Shown: in pieces, positions 16,818-25,031 of the stretch
Layout: each line of letters starts with the position of its first letter
Numbering within the stretch: the stretch's first letter is position 1
Assembly: GCA_027460605.1 (NCBI GenBank)
Contig: JAPZAN010000120.1
Span: 1-33,100, forward strand
Direction: 5' to 3'
Length of the DNA stretch: 33,100 nucleotides
Source: Candidatus Methanoperedens sp.
GTDB lineage: Archaea; Halobacteriota; Methanosarcinia; Methanosarcinales; Methanoperedenaceae
Notes under the pieces: generated by a model
Databases searched by the model: none
The model's input: only the letters and a program-made list of their open reading frames with translations
Told to the model about the DNA's origin: nothing
Program-made: the position numbers and the translations under genes

Positions 16818-16896
16818 ACCGCTAAGGATGTATAACGCCATGTGCTTCGATTTTACTAAGTATTCTATCTTAAAATAACGACTTGTTATGAACAAT

Positions 16897-16963
16897 CGGA
16901 CAGGATTAACAGGATTTACAGGATGATTTATACACAATCCTGTTTATCCTGTTATCCCGTCTG
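16897..16963. repeat. Inverted iterated CAGGATT repeat, copy 1
   Basis: Left arm CGGACAGGATTAACAGGATT followed by TACAGGAT (16897-16924), and right arm ATCCTGTTTATCCTGTTATC followed by CCGTCTG (16937-16963). Each arm iterates a 9-nt unit, and the arms can pair into a long hairpin. The intergenic gap 16818-17067 holds nothing else recognisable. Confidence 0.75.
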
Positions 16964-17067
16964 AAATAATTCATTTGCTCTGAAAAAGTTGTAATAAAAA
17001 TTAATCCGATTTCCTGCTGCCATGCAGTAATCGGTCAGGACTTAATCGCCGGAATAGGAAATAAATT

Positions 17068-17583
17068 TTAACCAATATAACTCGCGCTTCCCCTGTCAAA
17101 ACCATCCACAAGCTCAAGATTCATATCATCGGGCTGCCATGCTGCGTTTGGATATACGAGATTCTTGAAGAAAAGGGTGGTATCTTTTGCTATTTTTGTG
17201 GCAAGATGTTCTTCGCCGAATACCTGCCTTGTAATCTCATGAGCCATTTGCCTTACGCCGCTTTCGCTCAGGTAGCCCAGCGTATGCAGGTATTCATGGA
17301 GCAACACATGGAAAATATAGGGTTTGTAAAGCTCGGGTCTTGTTTCTTTGATTCTCTCAAGTGGGATTTTATTCATTACTATGACGTTTGAGCCCACAGG
17401 ATAGAAAGCCCCGAAAAATCCCTGTGGATGGTTCCCGAGGTTGGCAAGTCCCAGCATCAAACCTGCGCGGCTTTTTCTCTGGCTCTCCCACACGGCTGCC
17501 TTAACAACCTCGAAGATGTCTGCGAGGGTCTTTGCGTTTTCAAGTCGGGTATGAAAGTTTGTCCTTATATTTTCTAGTTCCAC
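17068..17583 (-). CDS. Zinc-dependent peptidase-like protein (HExxH)
   Basis: 171 residues starting at GTG 17583 with AGAGGTAACA upstream. The motif HEYLHTLGYLSE at residues 96-107 is a gluzincin/metzincin-like HExxH zinc site; a third ligand could be in EITRQVFGEEHLA. No signal peptide or membrane segment is visible, so it acts in the cytoplasm. It resembles small archaeal hypothetical proteins of similar length; the substrate is unknown. Confidence 0.65.
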   Translation of the reverse strand: MELENIRTNFHTRLENAKTLADIFEVVKAAVWESQRKSRAGLMLGLANLGNHPQGFFGAFYPVGSNVIVMNKIPLERIKETRPELYKPYIFHVLLHEYLHTLGYLSESGVRQMAHEITRQVFGEEHLATKIAKDTTLFFKNLVYPNAAWQPDDMNLELVDGFDRGSASYIG

Positions 17584-17769
17584 TGTTACCTCTTTAATTA
17601 TTCGTTATTCTACGAACATTATATTGATGGGCTATGATTAAAAGGTTTTGGTCGTGTGGGGCTGTTAAAAAGTTTGGTGTCAAGTAATGGAGGATTTCCA
17701 ATACTTTATGAAAGGCAATCAATGGTCTTTATATGAATAAAGAGAAAATAATAGATAAGGTGAGAAAAC

Positions 17770-18018
17770 ATGAAAGCGGAAAAATTGCTTGAACGCATCA
17801 TTCTTGATCCCAATGTTATGACTGGAAAACCTGTAATCAGAGGAACAAGACTTACAGTGCAGTTTATCCTTGGATTATTAGCGCATGGCGCTTCTATGGA
17901 GGAAATCCTTGAAGAATATAAGGGGTTGACCCGGGAAGATATAAAAGCATGTTTGCTATTTGCAACAGAATCCCTTGAAGACACCACATTTATGCCTTTG
18001 ACTGCAGAGGCTTGTTAG
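17770..18018 (+). CDS. DUF433 antitoxin (VapB45-like)
   Basis: 82 residues from an ATG with AAGGTGAG upstream. The sequence GKPVIRGTRLTVQFILGLLAHGAS and the following EILEEYKGLTREDIKACL are the hallmark of DUF433 proteins, a helix-turn-helix-like fold that acts as antitoxin and often represses its own operon. Its TAG is directly followed by the toxin ATG. A TATA-like CTTTATATG lies at about 17722-17730. Confidence 0.9.
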   Translation: MKAEKLLERIILDPNVMTGKPVIRGTRLTVQFILGLLAHGASMEEILEEYKGLTREDIKACLLFATESLEDTTFMPLTAEAC

Positions 18019-18372
18019 ATGCGGTTCCTTGTGGATGAATGCACAGGACCTGCGGTTGCACAGTGGTTGCGCCGGCAAAATCATGATGTGATTTCTGTAT
18101 TTGACGAAATCAGGGGAGCGGATGATAGAGAGGTTATCCAGAAAGCCTGCGAGGAAAATCGCATACTAATCACAAATGACAAAGACTTTGGTGAGCTTGT
18201 TTTTCGAGAGAAAAAGCCACATAAAGGTGTGATACTTTTGCGCCTTGAAGATGAACGGGCAGCAAACAAAATAGCTGTACTGAAACGCTTGCTCGAAAAA
18301 TATGAAAATTCCCTCGATGGATTTTTCATTGTTGTTACAGAAACTACTGTCAGAATAGCGGGAAAGACGTAA
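18019..18372 (+). CDS. DUF5615 PIN-like toxin (VapC45-like)
   Basis: 117 residues beginning MRFLVDECTGPAVAQWL. The first acidic pair (D6-E7) and the later TNDKDFGELVF are the acidic active-site pieces of the DUF5615/Mut7-C-like PIN fold, expected to cleave RNA. It starts with no gap after the DUF433 antitoxin, as in known pairs. It is probably a toxin neutralised by the upstream protein; the target RNA is unknown. Confidence 0.9.
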   Translation: MRFLVDECTGPAVAQWLRRQNHDVISVFDEIRGADDREVIQKACEENRILITNDKDFGELVFREKKPHKGVILLRLEDERAANKIAVLKRLLEKYENSLDGFFIVVTETTVRIAGKT

Positions 18373-18378
18373 ATCGGG

Positions 18379-18849
18379 TTATAATTTGCCTTTTCTCCGT
18401 TTTTTCATAGGAGAGCCGCATACAGGGCACTCATCCCCCTCTGGGAACCTCCGCTTGCACCCGATGCACTGCTTTTCCCAGATGAGAACATCCTTTATCT
18501 TCCTCTGACCCGCAGGCATCACCTTGATACCAAGCTGTATCGCGGTATTCTGCACCGCGAAATCGTCCGTGACAAGAATAGCATCCTCGCGCCCTGAATA
18601 CTCAAGCGCTTTTGCGAGGATATCGACGTCCGTTGCTGAAAGCTCTTCGCTGTCCTTTGTGACTCCCGCTTTTTTCCTGACCTCTTTTTTGAAGCTCTCA
18701 AGCGGTGGCTCGACTCTCACATTCATCAATTCCATTGTCGTGCGGGCGTTCTCATCCCTGAGTTCTTCGACTACGGAGGGCGTTGTTACAATGCTGCCTT
18801 CGAGTCGTTTCCGGATGATGAAAAGGGAGGAGTCGGCAATGTATATCAT
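18379..18849 (-). CDS. nob1: rRNA maturation endonuclease Nob1
   Basis: 156 residues: a PIN domain (D6 in ADSSLFI, E28/E29, D74/D76 in SATDVDILAKAL, D95/D96 in LVTDDFAVQN), then a zinc ribbon (C128-x2-C131 and C141-x2-C144, CIGCKRRFPEGDECPVCG) and a basic tail. Nob1 cuts the 3' end of precursor 16S rRNA in archaea. Length and domain order are normal. It stands alone and converges on the toxin gene with only 6 bp between. Confidence 0.9.
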   Translation of the reverse strand: MIYIADSSLFIIRKRLEGSIVTTPSVVEELRDENARTTMELMNVRVEPPLESFKKEVRKKAGVTKDSEELSATDVDILAKALEYSGREDAILVTDDFAVQNTAIQLGIKVMPAGQRKIKDVLIWEKQCIGCKRRFPEGDECPVCGSPMKKRRKGKL

Positions 18850-18928
18850 TTTCAGAAGAGATACTTAAGTTATCTTAGATAAATATATCCTGTCACTTGA
18901 ATCTTAAATTTTAAGAGATCGTCAACCA

Positions 18929-20128
18929 TTAAGTATTCTTTCGCAGAATCTCAGTTTCAAGTTGTTTAGGTAATCGGGGGATACCTATCCTCCCGATGCA
19001 AGATGAGAATCTTTGTTGAATCTTGGTGATATGAGGCGGCAATAGTCTCCACTTCCGATAGCCTTCGATCTCATCGAATTTTTTCACCTCTAAATCTTTA
19101 AAATTAAATACAATAACATCATTTACATTATCGGCCAAAAGAAACAAGAATGCTTCATATATATGTTCTTTAAAGCCAATCTTACTAGAGTACCTGTCTT
19201 CTTTCTTCAGATCATTACCAGATTTTTTACTACCTTTGATTAGATAGACGTTTCCATCACATCTTCCCTCAATAGTATCGCACTCTGGCCTAATGTTTAG
19301 ATAATAAGTACTATCTATTTCGAAAATATCACCAGGTTTTATACCATATAACCCCTTATCTAGAAACATTGTTCTTCGTAAAACATCCCTGAGTTCTTGT
19401 AAATCAGGATCAATTGCTATCTTCAGCTTTTCTACTTCTAGTTCGGGCATTACTGTTATTGACGAAACTAGCCTAAATAGGGTCTCGTTTATTCCCGATA
19501 CCGGATCTTCCCCTTCGTCTTTAAAACTACACCATAGTATCCACGGCCATCCCTTACTTCTATTATATAAATCCCAAAATACCGTATTTTTGGCCTTCAA
19601 CATCTCTCTTTGCCACAACTTCAATACATATATTGGCGGGTTACTTTCTATCCACGCGCCAATATCCTCAAAGAGTTTATCGCCTTCAAGAAGTTCTTTC
19701 TTGTTTCTTACATAGATAAAGTTCCTTCCGTTCTCGAAATATAAACCTTCTTCTTTGAGCTTTGGAATGATTTGATCATTGATATCTCTTGTACTTTCCT
19801 GAGTAAATATAAAAACTGGAGCAAAGCATATATCTTTTAATCTTTTTATGAACTCAATAATCTTTTGATGAATCTCCTCTCTAATTTCAGCGCCGGGAGA
19901 TACCCCCTCCTCAGTCGCTTCGATGGGTTCGAATATATTCCAATCAAGTATTATGAAACTGGACATTGTAAAATTAGAAAGAAAACTCTCAGCCAAATCG
20001 AGCGACTCTATTTCACAAGTAGGAAAACCTTTCTCTTTGATTTTAATAATGATTTTATTGATATCCTCCTCCACTCCTATACCATTATCGATAATCGTCG
20101 CTATCCCTTCGCATAGGCTTATATCCAT
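18929..20128 (-). CDS. Receiver-like protein with large novel C-terminal domain
   Basis: 399 residues. The first 145 look like a diverged response-regulator receiver: strand with acidic pocket residue (IATIIDNG, D14), phospho-acceptor-like D62 in SSFIILDWNIF, T109 in PVFIFTQES and lysine(s) near 143 in IYVRNKK. The rest has no known DNA-binding domain. It contains WDLYNRSKGWPWILW, PGDIFEIDSTYYLNIRPECD and the C-terminal RKWRLLPPHITKIQQRF. The ATG overlaps the kinase stop (TAATG), so the two are translated together. It is probably the output partner of the kinase-like protein. The C-terminal activity is unknown: effector, scaffold or nuclease are all possible. Confidence 0.7.
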   Translation of the reverse strand: MDISLCEGIATIIDNGIGVEEDINKIIIKIKEKGFPTCEIESLDLAESFLSNFTMSSFIILDWNIFEPIEATEEGVSPGAEIREEIHQKIIEFIKRLKDICFAPVFIFTQESTRDINDQIIPKLKEEGLYFENGRNFIYVRNKKELLEGDKLFEDIGAWIESNPPIYVLKLWQREMLKAKNTVFWDLYNRSKGWPWILWCSFKDEGEDPVSGINETLFRLVSSITVMPELEVEKLKIAIDPDLQELRDVLRRTMFLDKGLYGIKPGDIFEIDSTYYLNIRPECDTIEGRCDGNVYLIKGSKKSGNDLKKEDRYSSKIGFKEHIYEAFLFLLADNVNDVIVFNFKDLEVKKFDEIEGYRKWRLLPPHITKIQQRFSSCIGRIGIPRLPKQLETEILRKNT

Positions 20129-22362
20129 TACTCCTCTCCCTCCTCGTTATTCTCTCCAAAACTTACAAGAAAATTTGCTCCATCTAAAACCGTTTTATCC
20201 TTATCAATTATGTAGTTAATCTCGTAATCGTATCTCCATAGGAGTTGTCGAGCGATATATAGTCCTAAGCCGCGACCCTTAATTCCCTTAGTTGAGAAGA
20301 ATGGTTCAAAGATGAACGGAAGATCACTTTCCCTAACGCCAAGGCCATTATCAGCAAAAACGACTTCGCATTTTGTCCCATCAATTAAAATTTTTATTTC
20401 CTTATTTTCCTTTGTACTCGTAGTTAACCAATAAACTGCATTGTCCATAAGATTTATGAAAACTTGGAGTATTATTCCTTCGGAACATTTAACAACGATA
20501 GGCGGTCCTTTTTCATCCACGATTACTTTTATATTTCTTCTCTCAATAGGAACACTATAGTACAATTTGACTTTATCAATAATATCACTAATTCTTAAAT
20601 CCTTACTACGCCGTCTTGAGGAACGGAATAGTGGTTGGATACCATGAAGTTGATCCTCAATATATGCAAATTGACCTCGTAATTTGTCCAAATCACCTCG
20701 CAATTTATCATGGTCAAAATTATCTTTTTCAGCCATTTTTATCATCATGTTCAAAGTTTCAGCAGCGCGGGTCATCATTATCATCAAGTCGTGGGATGCC
20801 GCGTCTACCGCCATTCCAACTCCTGCAAGATCTTCGACAACTTCGACACGCTCTGAAAATACCTTCTTCTCTTCATGATAATCTTTGATTAATCTGTTAA
20901 GAGTGCTAATACCTTCAGAATCCTTCTGTTTATTCAGATGGTTCTCAATAACCGATAAGTCCTTCTCAACAACTGATTCTTTGATATACAATCCTTTTTC
21001 ACGTATCACAGTTTTTAATTTCTTTAACTCTTTATTCAAATACCCCAAAATTCCGAGAAGAAGTACTCTAATGTCTTGATAAGCATTGCCAATGTCCATT
21101 AGTCCCTCTCTACTCGATTTGTCTCTCAGGTCTGGATTGTCTTTGCTAGTTATACCCACATATCCAACCACTTGATCATTGCTAAGATAACTCCCGGCTT
21201 TCACCAACCCTCTTGCAATGTCTAGTCCCAACCAATCATCGCTTGGATCCCCATAAGGATAAACTCTAATGCCATCTCTATAAACATACGTTCGATGGCT
21301 TCTAATGAGTTCTCTATCATCATTAGATAATGGCGATGCTAATGAAGCCTTTCTTTTAAATTCAAAAACATAAAACTTAAATTTGAAAGATCCACATTCA
21401 GGTCTTCTTTTTAGCCCTCCCCCTTTATCATAAAAACGTTTCCTAATGTCTCTATCATCTGACAAATCGTCTAATAAAGACATTTCTCCTTTTTTTTCAT
21501 TCAATATAAATTTACAACGCCCTTCTCTATCGACCTCGCCATCAATTTTGATATCTGCTATATTTAATAGATTAGTCAATTTATCTTTCTCTTCAGCCAA
21601 GAAAACATACTCACCATTCAAAAGAATATCTACAACAAACTCGGTGCTACCGAATGGTGATACCAACCTCAGGCAATCTTCAAAGATATCACGTATCTTT
21701 TCATCTGTCCATTTTCCTTTTAAATTCGAAACTCTTATTAATGTCCCATGTGGTTGTTTCTCGATTACACTACCTTGAACTACAATAGTTTGCTGTTTTA
21801 TCCTTTCAGGAGAAGTTCGGATCTCGTAATCATATTTAACGTCCTCAATAAAGATTGGTTTATTGGATAAATCCCCTTTCTTTGCAAGAATTTCATCATC
21901 AAAGACGGACAAATCACATTTTAAGTATATTTCACTAGCTTCTAGCTGTTTTGCTCTAGTAAATATCTCTACTGCATATCCAAGCTTGAAGGCGGAATAC
22001 CTTCCGATACCCTTCTCGCCCTGCATTATCCTACCTTTTTCTGTACGACCTTCGCCCATTTTCTTTTTGATATATTTATAAGGCGCTGCAGGATTCATCC
22101 AAGAATCTTTAATGGTATCAAAAGTCATACCAATTCCGTCATCCTCGATTTCAATGACAGAGTTTTCTCCAATTTCCAAACTTGTACCTGATTTGTTAAA
22201 ATTTATGAATCTAATCTGTACCCAAGAAGCATCAGCATCGTATGAATTCTTAATAAGCTCTAAAAGGGCAATCTTTTCGTTTTTGATAAGTTGCTCACCT
22301 AACATGGTTATAAGCCGCCCATATGGTCTGGGGCTAATCGTTCCCTTTTCTGGTATCATCAT
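20128..22362 (-). CDS. Dual GHKL ATPase: Hsp90/MORC-like N-terminus and histidine-kinase C-terminus
   Basis: 744 residues from the ATG at 22362 (GGAG 5 nt upstream). The N-terminal half is an HATPase_c_3-type ATPase: N-box ELIKNSYDADA (about residue 35), IEIEDDGIGM (about 70-79) and the GEKGIGRYSAFKLG lid (about 115). A middle region of beta-rich and helical sequence and a coiled coil lead to a DHp-like helix with DAASHDLM, where His524 is followed by Asp as in HisKA. The C-terminus has a complete second ATPase: N-box INLMDNAVYW (about 637), ADNGLGV, FEPFFSTKG and GRGLGLYIA. There are no membrane helices, so it is a cytoplasmic sensor. It lies 43 bp after the methyltransferase gene and is coupled to the receiver-like protein. 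Confidence 0.8.
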   Translation of the reverse strand: MMIPEKGTISPRPYGRLITMLGEQLIKNEKIALLELIKNSYDADASWVQIRFINFNKSGTSLEIGENSVIEIEDDGIGMTFDTIKDSWMNPAAPYKYIKKKMGEGRTEKGRIMQGEKGIGRYSAFKLGYAVEIFTRAKQLEASEIYLKCDLSVFDDEILAKKGDLSNKPIFIEDVKYDYEIRTSPERIKQQTIVVQGSVIEKQPHGTLIRVSNLKGKWTDEKIRDIFEDCLRLVSPFGSTEFVVDILLNGEYVFLAEEKDKLTNLLNIADIKIDGEVDREGRCKFILNEKKGEMSLLDDLSDDRDIRKRFYDKGGGLKRRPECGSFKFKFYVFEFKRKASLASPLSNDDRELIRSHRTYVYRDGIRVYPYGDPSDDWLGLDIARGLVKAGSYLSNDQVVGYVGITSKDNPDLRDKSSREGLMDIGNAYQDIRVLLLGILGYLNKELKKLKTVIREKGLYIKESVVEKDLSVIENHLNKQKDSEGISTLNRLIKDYHEEKKVFSERVEVVEDLAGVGMAVDAASHDLMIMMTRAAETLNMMIKMAEKDNFDHDKLRGDLDKLRGQFAYIEDQLHGIQPLFRSSRRRSKDLRISDIIDKVKLYYSVPIERRNIKVIVDEKGPPIVVKCSEGIILQVFINLMDNAVYWLTTSTKENKEIKILIDGTKCEVVFADNGLGVRESDLPFIFEPFFSTKGIKGRGLGLYIARQLLWRYDYEINYIIDKDKTVLDGANFLVSFGENNEEGEE

Positions 22363-22405
22363 CAAGTCTCCAAAATTTTGAATTGGAACATTAATATCAT
22401 ATTTT

Positions 22406-23809
22406 TTATCCTTTTAACCCTATTACAATATATTCTATTGGATAAGCTTCTGAATTAGCGTCGTGATTATTTGCAAATTTGCCTGTTTTCTCATCCCTTT
22501 TTTGAGGTAGTATTTTTAACGGAATTTCTCTTTTTATTATTTTATCAAGTTTAAAGCCAGATTGTTGTAAACTCTCAGCAAAAACTTCCGCATTCAATAT
22601 ATCTATACCTCTCAGTTTCGTATCACCTATAACATAACAGCATCTACTGCCATGTTTTAAAATTCTGAAGCTTTCATCAAATACTTCTTGCATATCAATG
22701 AAAAACGCTTCAATTTCTTTTGCCATTTTCTTACTTTTCTTGGTCATTTTGACAACAATGTCTTTGCCAATCTTGCTTTTTAATCTTTTATGTTCGTATT
22801 TTTTGTACGATGTTCCGATAAACTCCCCTCTGTATTCCTTTAAATCATCAGCAAACTCAAGCCAAATCGTTGATAGTTGATGCAAGTCTGCATATTCGTA
22901 GCTGGTAACGAAAGGACTCGAACTTACAATTAAATCTATAGAATTCTCCGATACAGGCTGTTTTCTGGCATCACCAACTTTGATATTTAGATATTTCGTA
23001 AGGTTTTCCTTTATATTTGCAGGAACTTCGTCATAAAAAATATCATTACCTCTCTGCATTTTCTTTAAATGGTTTCGAAATGCTTCATATGGCTTTACAG
23101 GTTTCTTCTTCAAATTTTTTGTTGGTTTTGTTCTTGTTGGTTTTGTACTCCCTTGTAGCCAGATAGAACATCTCTTTAAAATGTGACTAAAGGCAACTAG
23201 AAAAAAATCCCTGATGGTTTCATCTTCCTCATCATAAATAACTCTTAATATCTTTCCAAGTTCATTTTTGTTTTTCTCAGTAAACCAGTAATTAATTCGG
23301 TCAATATGTTTTCGAGGAACTAATGGCCAAATCCTTTCATCAAATGGTGCTTTTTGATTTTCATCTAAAAATTTTAACTTTGATAAGAGCTGTCTTATTT
23401 TTCTATCAAGATACTCTGGATTTATTGGTGTCGATTTCACCTTGGTAATCAAATGCGCTACTTTATTAATATCTGTTCCACTCGCCTTAAAGCCTCTTGA
23501 GATTGCAGTAACCATCGTAGTTCCGCATCCCATAAATGGATCATTTATATAAGCATCTTTATAAAAAATATACTCGTCAATCAGTTTTTCAACTAATTGT
23601 GGAATAAACTTAGCAGGGTAGCGATGGTAATCATGTGTCCACTTCCCCGTTTCTGATTTTTTAAAATCTTCAAACGACCATTCTTTGTCTATCTCTTTTA
23701 TGTTAAACAGATTGATTAATTCATCTGGTGATGCTATTGTTTGTTGAAATTGCCAAGTTTTAACACTCGTCACATATTCAATTGTTGCTTCGCTTAACAA
23801 ATCACCCAT
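22406..23809 (-). CDS. DNA methyltransferase (N4/N6-type, SAM-dependent)
   Basis: 467 residues. An N-terminal HDYHRYPAKFIPQLV motif (residues 59-73), shared by a group of DNA methylases, precedes the SAM-binding motif DPFMGCGTTM (90-99) and GTDIN. After a variable region of about 170 residues that may be the target recognition domain comes VGDARKQPVSENSIDLIVSSSPF (278-300), where motif IV reads SSPF instead of the usual SPPY/DPPY. Further C-terminal parts are EIEAFFIDMQEVFDESFRILKHG and GDTKLRGI. It would methylate adenine N6 or cytosine N4. No restriction endonuclease is adjacent. It leads a three-gene run with the kinase and receiver proteins, and its AT-rich codon use resembles theirs. Confidence 0.82.
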   Translation of the reverse strand: MGDLLSEATIEYVTSVKTWQFQQTIASPDELINLFNIKEIDKEWSFEDFKKSETGKWTHDYHRYPAKFIPQLVEKLIDEYIFYKDAYINDPFMGCGTTMVTAISRGFKASGTDINKVAHLITKVKSTPINPEYLDRKIRQLLSKLKFLDENQKAPFDERIWPLVPRKHIDRINYWFTEKNKNELGKILRVIYDEEDETIRDFFLVAFSHILKRCSIWLQGSTKPTRTKPTKNLKKKPVKPYEAFRNHLKKMQRGNDIFYDEVPANIKENLTKYLNIKVGDARKQPVSENSIDLIVSSSPFVTSYEYADLHQLSTIWLEFADDLKEYRGEFIGTSYKKYEHKRLKSKIGKDIVVKMTKKSKKMAKEIEAFFIDMQEVFDESFRILKHGSRCCYVIGDTKLRGIDILNAEVFAESLQQSGFKLDKIIKREIPLKILPQKRDEKTGKFANNHDANSEAYPIEYIVIGLKG

Positions 23810-23936
23810 GAATTTTCGACCTTTTTACCTGATAGTCTGCAATATGATAAACTATTTGCTTTTAATTTCTCGGTATAAATATTCAATGAATGAAAGTAAT
23901 ACTATTGAAGTGTACAACGAAGGCCGCACATTGAGT

Positions 23937-23971
23937 ATCTGCGTTTATCTGTGTTCATCTGCGGTTTATTA
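23937..23971. repeat. Iterated CTGCG repeat next to the bioY stop
   Basis: ATCTGCGTTT-ATCTGTGTTC-ATCTGCGGTTTATTA is a second copy of the repeat at 6536-6567. Its last bases overlap the bioY stop codon. The gap 23810-23968 holds no other feature I recognise. Confidence 0.6.
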
Positions 23972-24613
23972 TTTCGCCCTCGAATCAATCTCATTCCCAT
24001 ACGCAGCCCTCGGCACTACTGCCGTGGCTATTGCTGATACGATTAGCGCCTTATACAAATCAACCGCTATGAAAGGCAAAACCCCGAGCTGGATTGCTTT
24101 CTCTGCATTCACGCCAAGCACAAATGCCAGTTGAACAGCCCCGAACAGGTAAACCATCACAATTCCGAGCAGCATTATACTAAACATGCCTGCAAAGCTG
24201 CGTGATTTGACATACATATCTGTGAACCACCCGATAATAAGCGATGCAACAATGAACCCGATGATGTAACCCCCTGTCACGCCTGCGAGAACTTCCATGC
24301 CGGCTGTTCCGCCTGCAAACCATGGCACGCCAAGAACGCCTATAACAGCATAGAATACCTGGCTCATTCCGCCGTACCATTTCCCGAGAATCACGCCAGA
24401 GAGAAGAACCGCGAAAACCTGTCCCGTTACAGGCACGGGCGTGTAGGGAAGATAGAACCGGAGCTGGGCAACCAGTCCGGTCAAACAAGCAAAGCCAAGC
24501 GCCAGAGCCATTTTGTTCAGGAATGTTGATTCAAACCGCCATTTAAAAAAATTGTATCTGGCAGATTCATATTTTTCAAATACGTTTTTTAGTTCGCTTC
24601 CAAATTCTGACAT
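23969..24613 (-). CDS. bioY: Biotin transporter substrate-binding component BioY
   Basis: 214 residues from the ATG at 24613, with GGTGA 5 nt upstream; an in-frame TTG at 24655 is less likely because the TATA box (TTTATAAATG, 24657-24666) would place transcription start near 24635. BioY hallmarks are FYLPYTPVPVTGQVFAVLLSG, followed by GVLGVPWFAGG and GGYIIGFIVAS, with about six membrane helices. It is the S-component of an ECF transporter and can import biotin with AT modules encoded elsewhere. An N-terminal extension of about 35 polar residues precedes the first helix. No birA or AT module is adjacent. Confidence 0.9.
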   Translation of the reverse strand: MSEFGSELKNVFEKYESARYNFFKWRFESTFLNKMALALGFACLTGLVAQLRFYLPYTPVPVTGQVFAVLLSGVILGKWYGGMSQVFYAVIGVLGVPWFAGGTAGMEVLAGVTGGYIIGFIVASLIIGWFTDMYVKSRSFAGMFSIMLLGIVMVYLFGAVQLAFVLGVNAEKAIQLGVLPFIAVDLYKALIVSAIATAVVPRAAYGNEIDSRAK

Positions 24614-24722
24614 AAATTCACCGATTGTAAACTTTTTATTTCTTAAAGTAGACAATCATTTATAAATCAATCGATTTGATTAAGTTCTATTATTGGAACT
24701 GGCATCGGATTCATTATCTCGG

Positions 24723-25031
24723 CTATGGAATGCCCCAGATTATCACTATGCCCCCGATAAGCACAAGCGCCCAGAATAAGACCTTTTGTGTCTTGTCCCC
24801 TATCCCTAAATCGATTGCAAACACCCTGAAACCGTTCAAGGCGTGGGGAAGTACGAGCAACAGCAGAATAAAAACTGCGGTCTTGAACTCCACGAACATG
24901 AAATCAAATGGCGTTTTAATTCCATGCGCCCACACGATATGTATGAACAGGTAGAACACAAGCAGGATACCCGTGACGCGCTGGAGCAGCCATGCCCACA
25001 TCCCTGTTCCGTAAGCCCTTTCTTTTTCCAT
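24723..25031 (-). CDS. sdhC: Succinate dehydrogenase/fumarate reductase membrane anchor (SdhC-like)
   Basis: 102 residues, three helices: WLLQRVTGILLVFYLFIHIVW, TAVFILLLLVLPHALNGF and VLFWALVLIGGIVIIWGI. The R-x-TG and histidines H31, H36 and H63 are the kind of residues that hold haem b and bind quinone in SdhC/D anchors, and HALNGFRVFAIDLG is a family signature. It lies downstream of sdhB. The ATG comes 6 nt after a TAA in another frame that is probably the authentic sdhB stop. No second anchor gene is seen nearby. Confidence 0.82.
   Translation of the reverse strand: MEKERAYGTGMWAWLLQRVTGILLVFYLFIHIVWAHGIKTPFDFMFVEFKTAVFILLLLVLPHALNGFRVFAIDLGIGDKTQKVLFWALVLIGGIVIIWGIP

Noticed and set aside
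16897..16963. Possible CRISPR array in the CAGGATT repeats
   Set aside because: The units are 9 nt long, adjacent and inverted, with no unique spacers and no cas genes.
23808..24134. Plus-strand ORF between the methyltransferase and bioY
   Set aside because: It runs across a dispersed repeat and antisense to bioY, with no recognisable protein features.
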